DNA of 64,000 nt. Origin: Salibacterium qingdaonense. GTDB lineage: Bacteria; Bacillota; Bacilli; Bacillales; Marinococcaceae. The notes under the pieces are model-generated. The model searched no databases and was not told the DNA's origin. It worked only from the letters and a program-made list of their open reading frames with translations. The translations under genes were made by a program, and so were the position numbers. Position 1 is the first letter of the stretch. Each line of letters opens with the position of its first letter. This document shows positions 16,906-23,574 of the stretch, in pieces. The DNA is taken from the NCBI RefSeq assembly GCF_900114715.1, contig NZ_FOTY01000006.1, positions 98,946-162,945 of the forward strand. The letters run 5' to 3'.

Positions 16906-17580
16906 ATGAATAAACAAAAAACCGCTTTAGTATTAATCGACCTTCAAAAAGAAAGTAATTTCGGCTTAATCCGGATGGATGACGTCATCGCCAACACTCA
17001 AACCCTGATCAACGCCTGCCGCCGGGAGAATATTCCGATCATTTATACCCGGCAGATTAACCGGAGCGATCAGGCCGGACTTTCTAAAGATGAACCGTTG
17101 AAGGAAGACGGTACGCCGTACTATTACGCTTCCCACACCGAAAACATCGAAATTATTGACTTTATCGCGCCGGAGAACAGCGATATTGTCATCGACAAAT
17201 ACCGCTGGAGTGCCTTTTATGAAACAAGCCTGGATCTCATGCTGAAAGGTCTTGGGGTTGAAGATCTTATTATAGGGGGTGTCGTAACAGATGGCTGTTT
17301 GATGACGTCCGTGTTTGACGCTTATTTCAGAGATTACCATGTTCATCTCGTGAAAGACATGTGTACTTCTTCCAACGAAGGGTCACATATGGCGGCTATG
17401 ATGATCATGGCCAACTGGGTATATAACCTGGAAGTCTATGAAACCACAGAGCTTATTAAACGGTTTAAAAATGAGTCGTATCAGCACTGGACCTGCGACC
17501 GTCCGGATTCGCTTCCATTCACACCGGAAACGATGCGGGAATCCTATCAATATTTACAACCACGAAAGGAAGTGCAATAA
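16906..17580 (+). CDS. Isochorismatase-like cysteine hydrolase
   Basis: This 224-residue cytosolic enzyme of the isochorismatase-like hydrolase superfamily has the full catalytic triad. Asp12 is in VLIDLQ, Lys98 in IDKYRWSAF, and Cys131 in GGVVTDGCLMTS, where the Val-Thr pair is the family's cis-peptide. Members hydrolyse amides such as nicotinamide, N-carbamoylsarcosine or other carbamoyl compounds. It sits between the GbsR-like regulator and the betaine-binding protein with 12 bp and 1 bp gaps, so its substrate is probably linked to a betaine-type compound taken up by the same operon. An N-carbamoylsarcosine-like substrate is an attractive guess and nothing more. A good AAAGGAG precedes the ATG. 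Confidence 0.85.
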   Translation: MNKQKTALVLIDLQKESNFGLIRMDDVIANTQTLINACRRENIPIIYTRQINRSDQAGLSKDEPLKEDGTPYYYASHTENIEIIDFIAPENSDIVIDKYRWSAFYETSLDLMLKGLGVEDLIIGGVVTDGCLMTSVFDAYFRDYHVHLVKDMCTSSNEGSHMAAMMIMANWVYNLEVYETTELIKRFKNESYQHWTCDRPDSLPFTPETMRESYQYLQPRKEVQ

Positions 17581-17581
17581 C

Positions 17582-18514
17582 GTGAAAAAAATAGTACGAT
17601 ATCTTACTCCGGCAGTTCTGGCAGCACTTACAGCCTGCGGCGGAGGCGGTGAAGAAGCTTCCGACAGCGGAAGTTCCAATAACGAAGGACAGTCGGAACA
17701 ATCACAACAGGAAAGCAGCAATGATAAAGGCGAAACCATCACCTTCGGAAAAACATCCTGGACCAGCACAGCAGCACCAACCCAGATTGCAAAGCAGATG
17801 CTCGAAGAAGCAGGATATAACGTAGAAGTTGAGCTCCTCGATCAGCCGGTCATCTGGGAAGGCATGCAGTCCGAAGAAATTGATGTCTTTATGGACGCCT
17901 GGCTCCCGTACACCGAAGAGCAGCTTTGGAGTGAATACAAGAGTGATCTTCAGAAAGTGTCCACCAGTTACGAAGAAGTACCGACCGGCTGGGTGGTTCC
18001 GGAGTATGTAGAAGCAGAATCGATCGCGGACATTAAAGAAAATCCTGAGAAGTTCGGCGGTAAAATTTACACCATTGGTGCCGGCGCCGGTATTGTGAAT
18101 ACATCGAAAGAAGTAATGGCGGATTACAACCTCGAAGAAGCCGGTTTTGAACTGCTGCCATCCAGTGAAACAGCGATGATCAGCGAGTTGAAGTCAAAAA
18201 TCAGCAATGAAGAACCGGTCATTATCACCGGATGGCGCCCGCATTCCATGTTTGTCGATTATGATTTGAAGTTCCTGGACGAACCCAAAGAAAACTTCAA
18301 ATATGACAATGTGTACGTGCTTTCCTATAAAGGCATGGAAGAAAAATATCCGGAAGCCTATGAGATTCTTTCCAATTGGAGCATCAGTGTCGATACACTG
18401 GAACAGATGATGTATGAATACGCCCAAAATGATGTTCCGTTTGAAGAACTTGCTGCAGACTGGATCGAAGAAAACCCTGATAAAGTCGACGCCATGATGG
18501 AAGGACAGGAATAA
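17582..18514 (+). CDS. Glycine-betaine-type ABC transporter substrate-binding lipoprotein, orphan
   Basis: The start is the GTG at 17582, one base after the hydrolase stop, with AAAGGAAG upstream. The 310-residue protein has a lipoprotein signal (AALTACGGGG) and an OpuAC-type fold in ProX-like lobe order. The first lobe holds TSWTS, VIWEGM and DAWLPY, and the second holds GAGAGIVNTS and GWRPHSMF. The three tryptophans expected for the betaine cage (in SW, AWLP and GWRP) are present. No permease or ATPase accompanies it, so it may feed the OpuA transporter at 38736-41855 or one elsewhere. The preferred ligand could be betaine, carnitine or a related trimethylated compound. Confidence 0.9.
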   Translation: MKKIVRYLTPAVLAALTACGGGGEEASDSGSSNNEGQSEQSQQESSNDKGETITFGKTSWTSTAAPTQIAKQMLEEAGYNVEVELLDQPVIWEGMQSEEIDVFMDAWLPYTEEQLWSEYKSDLQKVSTSYEEVPTGWVVPEYVEAESIADIKENPEKFGGKIYTIGAGAGIVNTSKEVMADYNLEEAGFELLPSSETAMISELKSKISNEEPVIITGWRPHSMFVDYDLKFLDEPKENFKYDNVYVLSYKGMEEKYPEAYEILSNWSISVDTLEQMMYEYAQNDVPFEELAADWIEENPDKVDAMMEGQE

Positions 18515-18533
18515 AAAGAGTCTGGGACAAAAG
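18513..18533 (+). repeat. Interspersed AGTCTGGGACAAAAG element
   Basis: The sequence AAGAGTCTGGGACAAAAG starts over the stop of the betaine-binding gene. Related copies occur at 18667-18681 (GGGACAAAAGAG), 21829-21840 (reverse, TTTTGTCCCG), 43741-43760 (forward) and 44011-44027 (reverse). All lie at gene ends. It appears to be a dispersed extragenic repeat of Bacillaceae. The 304-bp gap from here to the amidase gene holds it, two terminators and no gene. Confidence 0.6.
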
Positions 18534-18552
18534 AATACCGTTGCCCTGATTA

Positions 18553-18611
18553 TCCGAGGGATGGAACAAGTACCTGCGTTTTCGCAAGCTGTTCCATCTC
18601 TCGGATTTTTT
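18553..18611 (+). terminator. Terminator of the GbsR-hydrolase-betaine-binding-protein operon
   Basis: Long arms, TCCGAGGGATGGAACA and TGTTCCATCTCTCGGA with one mismatch, flank a 21-nt loop (18553-18605) and are followed by a T-rich tract. Confidence 0.8.
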
Positions 18612-18761
18612 GTTGTTTAGAGAGGTTTCCGGCAGTCACCCCTGCCCCCGGCGGGAAAGCGGAGAATTGGGACAAAAGAGTGCTGCATGAAAAGGCAGCA
18701 GACGGGCGCTTTGAATGCGGCCGCTCTTCGCCGCACGACAGAACCACCGGGAAATGGAAGC

Positions 18762-18807
18762 AAAAAAATCCCCGTTCGGAAGTTTAATCTTTTATCCGAA
18801 CGGGGAT
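18762..18807 (-). terminator. Terminator of the SLH-amidase gene
   Basis: The perfect 13-bp stem ATCCCCGTTCGGA with a 14-nt loop is followed on the minus strand by TTTTTTTG. It lies 12 bp past the amidase stop. Confidence 0.93.
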
Positions 18808-18818
18808 TTGCATGTTAG

Positions 18819-20480
18819 TTACCAACTGTAATAGTCGTCGATGCCGTTCACAACTGCCTGTGCCGCTTTGTTCTCATAGCCGGATTGTTTCATCCGGTTG
18901 GCGTCGTGGGTGTTTGTAAGAAATCCAAGCTCAATGAGCGTACTCGGCATCGTCGTATTGCGGATGACATAGAATCCGGTGTCTGCTACACGGCGGTAGC
19001 CCATGTCCGTTTCCCGAACGAGCCGGTCCTGAATGGACTGAGCAAGTTCACGGCTTTCTCTCGCTCTGTGGCTGCTGTCGTAAAACGTTTCGGCTCCGTT
19101 GGCAGATGCCGTTGCCGCGTTGGCGTGAATACTCACAAAGGAGTCCGCATCCGCGCGTTCAGCAATATTCACCCGGCCGCTCAAACTGACGAAGGTATCA
19201 TCGTCTCTTGTCATGACAACATTTACACCTTCATTTTCGAGTTTGGACTGCACACGGAGTGCCACATCAAGAACAATGTTCTTTTCGATAAGGCCGTTCC
19301 CCTGAGCGCCTGGATCATGGTCGCCGTGTCCGGCGTCTATGACAATGGTTTTACCTGCCATGCCGCTCTCACCGGGTTCCCGTTCATCCAGGTAACCGCT
19401 GTGGGTGTAAGCCCAGTCTCCGTTATACTTAATGAGAACCCAGCTTCCGTTGGTCTCTTCATAAATCTTTACGGTCTCGCCGCGGCTTAGACGGCCAAGC
19501 GAATCATTGGATGCACTCGGACCTTCCCGTACCATCAGAGTGGAGGCGGTGACTTTCCCTTCTAAAATAGGATCAGCGGGTTTGTCTGTATTATCCTGGT
19601 CTGAATCGACCTCGTCCACATTGGTGACGTAGTTCCCGTGAACATAGCCTTCACCGCCGTGACCATCGATTTTCAGCCAGCTTCCGGTACGTTCATGCAC
19701 GTCGATGGTGCTTCCGTCCTGAAGTGTGTACAGTACATGGTTTTCTGTTCCAGGTCCGCTCCGTACATTGAGCGGTGTACTGGCATCAACCACGCCTTCA
19801 TAGAGGATTTCGCTGCCTGTGTCTTCCGGAGGCTGTTCCTGACTGCCATCGTTTCCATCTTGAATATCCCCGTTCATCGCTCTGGCGATGTAGGCGGAGA
19901 ACTCAGCCCTTGTAGCAGCTTCATTGGGATTGAACTGTCCTGAGTCTTCTATGATATCTTCATCAACGAGGGTTTTTATGTACCCTTTTGCCCAGAAATC
20001 ATCGTCTATATCTTCATAATCGACCGTTCCTGCTGCGTCTCCGGAATCCTCACCAAAAAACGCGCGGGCGGTTACTGCTGCGACTTGTGCTTTCTCAATA
20101 TTACCACCTGGATTAAAGTTTCCGTTACTGCCTTGAAAAATGTCGAGCTGTGCTGCTCTTTCGATGCTGTCATAAGCCCAGTAACCAGCGTCTACATCTG
20201 AAAATGACGGGGAACCGGCGTACGGTGTCTGTTCATTCAGGGCGTTGGTTATCATAATCGAAGCCTGTGCCCTGGTCAGAGATTCATTCGGACGGAAGTT
20301 TCCGCTGGCATCACCGGTTGCTACACCTTCTTCTGCCAGATACTCAATTTCAGCTGCTGCCCAGTGACCGGATCCGACATCGGAATACCTATCGACTGCT
20401 TCTGCTGTATTCCCACCTGCGACCGGCAGAACAGCCAGAATCAGAGCAGACGCAAGCACTGCAAATATATTCGTTTTCAA
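18819..20480 (-). CDS. SLH-SH3-SH3 N-acetylmuramoyl-L-alanine amidase
   Basis: A TTG start at 20480 is chosen because GAGGAGG lies nine bases upstream and the signal peptide then begins at residue 1 (MKTNIFAVLASALILAVLP). The 553-residue wall hydrolase has three SLH repeats at about 32-215, two bacterial SH3 domains (LNVRSGPGTENHVLY and LMVREGPSASNDSLG), then a C-terminal Amidase_3 domain. The zinc ligands and catalytic glutamate are visible: DAGHG, GLIEKN, SIHAN and LIELGF. It would cleave the amide between MurNAc and the stem peptide while held to the wall by SLH domains. It is a single gene; a WalR-like box lies about 250 bp upstream. Confidence 0.95.
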   Translation of the reverse strand: MKTNIFAVLASALILAVLPVAGGNTAEAVDRYSDVGSGHWAAAEIEYLAEEGVATGDASGNFRPNESLTRAQASIMITNALNEQTPYAGSPSFSDVDAGYWAYDSIERAAQLDIFQGSNGNFNPGGNIEKAQVAAVTARAFFGEDSGDAAGTVDYEDIDDDFWAKGYIKTLVDEDIIEDSGQFNPNEAATRAEFSAYIARAMNGDIQDGNDGSQEQPPEDTGSEILYEGVVDASTPLNVRSGPGTENHVLYTLQDGSTIDVHERTGSWLKIDGHGGEGYVHGNYVTNVDEVDSDQDNTDKPADPILEGKVTASTLMVREGPSASNDSLGRLSRGETVKIYEETNGSWVLIKYNGDWAYTHSGYLDEREPGESGMAGKTIVIDAGHGDHDPGAQGNGLIEKNIVLDVALRVQSKLENEGVNVVMTRDDDTFVSLSGRVNIAERADADSFVSIHANAATASANGAETFYDSSHRARESRELAQSIQDRLVRETDMGYRRVADTGFYVIRNTTMPSTLIELGFLTNTHDANRMKQSGYENKAAQAVVNGIDDYYSW

Positions 20481-20880
20481 AGACCTGTTCCTCCTCTCTG
20501 TTGTTTTCCCCATTGCTGTGATTATTGTACTTCGTCCAGGGAATGCCTTTGAATATTGAAGTACTTGTTTTTCATGAAAAATTTCCAGACATATGAAAAG
20601 TCCGGCATCATTCTCCAATCCGTTCCTTCTGCTACATAGAATATCATGACTTCACCCCGGAGACTAGCAGATTTTACGAAAAGATAGAAAATGGTAAAAT
20701 ACTAGCGACTCAGGTTACATGACTGTTACAAATGTGATCTTACTGTAATGTACGTGGTAATTTCTGTCCTTTTTTTTCTCCCGATTTTCATATAAAATAA
20801 AGACGTTATGATTAAAAACAAATGACATCAGCGTTTGCTTCAAGCGGACGCTCATACTGTGAAAATCAGGTGATATAAAC
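20481..20880. promoter_or_regulatory. Divergent intergenic region with a WalR-like box
   Basis: This 400-bp gap separates the amidase gene (minus) from the TPR lipoprotein gene (plus). At 20733-20749, TGTGAT-CTTAC-TGTAAT fits the direct-repeat WalR pattern (TGTWAH, five bases, TGTWAH) with one mismatch. A TATAAAAT-like -10 lies near 20791. WalR controls wall hydrolases in Bacillus, so the location is reasonable, but short motifs like this arise by chance. No gene or structured RNA is seen. Confidence 0.4.
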
Positions 20881-21708
20881 ATGAGAAAATGTATAATCGG
20901 CATGTTTGGCGCGTTTATCGTTTTGTCGGGATGCTCTACCTACGGCATGAACCAGCATCTTGAAGAAGAACAGCGGATTGATACCGAACAGTACGCATAT
21001 GACGATGAGAACTTTGTTTATGACACGGAAACGCTCCAGGAGCTCGCGGAACGTTTCCGGCTTGACGAACTGTCGGAAAGCAACGTCAACAGTGTTATGG
21101 AAGAAGAAATTGAAAACGGGAACTTTAATGAAATTATTATTTATCTGCGGGAACTTCAGGCGGAAGAGGAAGAGGAGGCCGCTGCTTATTCAAAGCGTTA
21201 CACCGAAGCCCTCCAGGCCCACATTGAGCAAAATGATGACCCCGCCACAGCTCTCGTTGAAGACGCAGCGTCATTACTGCAGCAGCAGTATGAGCTGAAC
21301 CCTGAAAGTGAAGAGAACCTGATTGACTATGCCAACGTACTGATTGAATCCGGGTATAACGTAGATAAAGGAACGCAGCTTTTATTTGATCTGGAACAGC
21401 AGATGGAAGAAAACAATGAGCAGCCTGGACGGGACATGCTGCTTGCGCTGGCGAAGGCTTACCGCGCTGCCGGTAATTATGAAGAAAGTCTGCAGCGGTA
21501 TGAAACGTTAACTGCTCTTGATTCCGAGAACCCCACCCATTATTACCGGATGAGTCAGGTTTATGCGGAAATGGGAGACGCCCAGGGTGAGCAGCAGGCT
21601 GTTACCCGCGCTTTTGAGCCTACATCCGAGTTTCTTAACAGCTACGGCGACGACTCCTACCAGCTTTACAAAAACTATCTCGACTCCTCCATTGAAGGTG
21701 AATCGTAA
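20881..21708 (+). CDS. TPR-containing lipoprotein
   Basis: This 275-residue very acidic lipoprotein has the signal peptide MRKCIIGMFGAFIVLSGC, with lipobox LSGC at Cys18. The N-terminal 90 residues are rich in Glu and Asp. The C-terminal half carries tetratricopeptide-like helices (LALAKAYRAAGNYEESLQRY near residues 190-210 and HYYRMSQVYAEMGDAQ after it). TPR lipoproteins usually act as adaptors on the outer membrane-facing surface. It is divergent from the SLH-amidase and ends at a shared terminator with the transglycosylase-SLH gene. The specific partner is unknown; a role in surface-protein assembly is suggested only by position. Confidence 0.85.
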   Translation: MRKCIIGMFGAFIVLSGCSTYGMNQHLEEEQRIDTEQYAYDDENFVYDTETLQELAERFRLDELSESNVNSVMEEEIENGNFNEIIIYLRELQAEEEEEAAAYSKRYTEALQAHIEQNDDPATALVEDAASLLQQQYELNPESEENLIDYANVLIESGYNVDKGTQLLFDLEQQMEENNEQPGRDMLLALAKAYRAAGNYEESLQRYETLTALDSENPTHYYRMSQVYAEMGDAQGEQQAVTRAFEPTSEFLNSYGDDSYQLYKNYLDSSIEGES

Positions 21709-21736
21709 CAATACGGCACATCAGTCTCCGACGAAT

Positions 21737-21780
21737 AAAAAAGCTCCCGGTTATCCACGTGGATAACCGGGAGCTTTTTT
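21737..21780. terminator. Bidirectional terminator between the TPR lipoprotein and the transglycosylase-SLH gene
   Basis: A perfect 32-bp palindrome (GCTCCCGGTTATCCAC and its complement, 21743-21774) is flanked by A-rich sequence on the left and TTTTTT on the right. It can terminate both convergent transcripts. Confidence 0.93.
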
Positions 21781-21852
21781 ACGGAAAACAGCACTTCAGA
21801 TCGTCGTTCGGACTGGTACCTGCGCTATTCTTTTGTCCCGGAATGGTTCTGT

Positions 21853-23286
21853 TTAATTTCTCATCGCTGCCTTCAAAAACAGGGCAAACTGCGACCGTTT
21901 CAGATCTTCATTCGGCCGGAAAGCTTCTACGGTAGTGACTTCATTATGATACAGGGTGTTGATTGCTTCATAGTTCCAGAAATCTTCCCCGATATCTTCA
22001 AATGAATGAGAATCAACCGGTGCTTCCAGTGTTTCTTCAAAACCCGAAACCAGAATGGAAGCCGTCTGTGCACGCGTCATATTCTCGTTCGGGCGGATGT
22101 TTCCATCACTTCCTGTCATAATCCCGTGATACTCAAGGATACGCATGGCATCATAGCCGCGGTCTCCTGCCTTCATATCAGCAGCCTGCAGCTCATAATC
22201 GCCCGGCGCTTCCAGGTTCAACGCATCCACCATCATGGAAGCGGCGTGACGCCGGAGAATCGACTCATTCGGCCGGAACTCCCCACCCGGATACCCGCTC
22301 AAGATACCACGCACTTCCAGGTAGCCGACAGCCTCTGTCAATTCCTGTCCCCGCACGTCATAAAAGTTGGTAACATCACCGCGGCGCGCATAAGCGCTGG
22401 CCATGTAGCCATGGATATCCGCGTAATAGACCGGATAGTACACAAAATGATTGGTCGGGCTGTTGTCATGAGCTGCCGCACCTTCCACCTCAAGCGGGGT
22501 ATAAAGAGAAATATCTCCGACCGTGCGGGACGTTGTCGATGGCCCTTCTCTGAAATTCACCTGCGTACCGGGATCTTCTCCATAGGCGTAAATATTGTCT
22601 CCATTCTGAGCCATCTGGGTGGACGGTGTCTTAGTATCTGTTTCCACTTCCTGCTCTTCAAACCGGATACGATCTTCCCCGTCCTGATATACCGCGTTCC
22701 ATTCCGGAAAATCAACCTGGCTGCTGCCGAGCAGACTGTTGTTTTCAATGACACCGTAAACGTCTTCCTGGTATACCTCTTCTGCTTCAGTCGGATCGTT
22801 GCGGCGGTCGAGACCGTTGTAGGCAAGAATGGCAAAATACCAGTTCTCAAGCACCTGTTTATTCCCATCATTAACAGTCGGCAGCACAGAACCTGTCCAG
22901 TTCCATTTTTCGTTCAGAAGATCAACCCCGACTTCAATATTATAAGCCGTGTCCTGTTCCAGTCTGCCTTGATCAACGCTGCGGTCCTCCAGATCATTTT
23001 CATCCAGAGTCACCTGCATGATGCCCACGCCCCCGTCTTCATTTTGATTCATGACAGGGTTCCCATTCTCATCAAACTGCCGCATAGCGGTTTCCTCATA
23101 TGCAATCGCTTTAACAATCTCGGGAGGAATATCATGTTCCAGCGCGGCTTCTGTCAGCAGTTCCTTTTTTTCCTTAAAAGACAATGCCTGCTCGTCTGAG
23201 CCGCTTCCTTCCTCTTCTGCAGCCCCGGCTGTTCCAGCTGCCGTTATGCTGCCGGCAAGAGCCAGACCTGTTATAAACTTTTTCAT
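21853..23286 (-). CDS. Transglycosylase-like SLT domain protein with SH3-like and SLH domains
   Basis: This 477-residue exported protein has a signal peptide ending AGTAGA-AE near residue 22 and a GGGGAGG ribosome binding site. Residues about 45-165 look like an SLT-type lytic transglycosylase: HDIPPEIVKAIAYEE with the likely catalytic Glu, then GGVGIMQVT and LAYNGLD. An SH3-like stretch follows (VNFREGPSTTSRTVGD). Three SLH repeats close the protein at about 300-475 (GYPGGEFRPNESILRR, GSDGNIRPNENMTRAQ and EAFRPNEDLKRSQ). It would cut glycan strands while anchored through the SLH repeats. The SLH repeats are C-terminal here, whereas the amidase carries them N-terminally. Confidence 0.9.
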   Translation of the reverse strand: MKKFITGLALAGSITAAGTAGAAEEEGSGSDEQALSFKEKKELLTEAALEHDIPPEIVKAIAYEETAMRQFDENGNPVMNQNEDGGVGIMQVTLDENDLEDRSVDQGRLEQDTAYNIEVGVDLLNEKWNWTGSVLPTVNDGNKQVLENWYFAILAYNGLDRRNDPTEAEEVYQEDVYGVIENNSLLGSSQVDFPEWNAVYQDGEDRIRFEEQEVETDTKTPSTQMAQNGDNIYAYGEDPGTQVNFREGPSTTSRTVGDISLYTPLEVEGAAAHDNSPTNHFVYYPVYYADIHGYMASAYARRGDVTNFYDVRGQELTEAVGYLEVRGILSGYPGGEFRPNESILRRHAASMMVDALNLEAPGDYELQAADMKAGDRGYDAMRILEYHGIMTGSDGNIRPNENMTRAQTASILVSGFEETLEAPVDSHSFEDIGEDFWNYEAINTLYHNEVTTVEAFRPNEDLKRSQFALFLKAAMRN

Positions 23287-23367
23287 TGTTCCTCCCCTTT
23301 CTATGTATCTATCTACCTCTTATTATAGCAGAAAATCCTGAATCTTCCTATTTATTTTCGTGCCTGA

Positions 23368-23403
23368 GAATTAATGAAATAACCCGGGAATTAATGATAT
23401 ACT
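23368..23403 (+). promoter_or_regulatory. Probable secA2 promoter with a 10-bp direct repeat
   Basis: GAATTAATGA occurs at 23368-23377 and again at 23388-23397, exactly 20 bp apart on the same DNA face. A TATACT -10 box follows immediately at 23398-23403. The -35 (TGAAAT) is weak, so an activator bound to the direct repeat is plausible. Confidence 0.45.
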
Positions 23404-23480
23404 GAGGAAGTGACTTTTTTGAAGGCAGGCGGAACGTGGCTCTTCCACCCGCGGAAGATTCTCTGCCGTCTGCTTCGGAA

Positions 23481-23542
23481 CCCCCGTTCAACCGGGGATT
23501 TAGCCATCCGTGACTGCTTTTTCAAATGGACTGTCACGGATG
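23481..23542 (+). other. Structured secA2 leader
   Basis: The presumed 5' leader of secA2 (about 23410-23574) contains a small CCCC/GGGG hairpin at 23481-23497 and a perfect 10-bp inverted repeat, CATCCGTGAC / GTCACGGATG, at 23505-23542. No U tract follows, so it is not a simple terminator; it may affect mRNA stability or translation. It matches no riboswitch family I recognise. Confidence 0.4.
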
Positions 23543-23574
23543 TTATACCGGGATCTATAAGGAGAGAGCGCTGC

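Noticed and set aside
22006..23199. 397-codon plus-strand frame
   Set aside because: It is antisense to the transglycosylase-SLH gene, which has clear domains, signal peptide and ribosome binding site.
23481..23542. Possible riboswitch in the secA2 leader
   Set aside because: The hairpins match no riboswitch consensus I know and have no terminator alternative.
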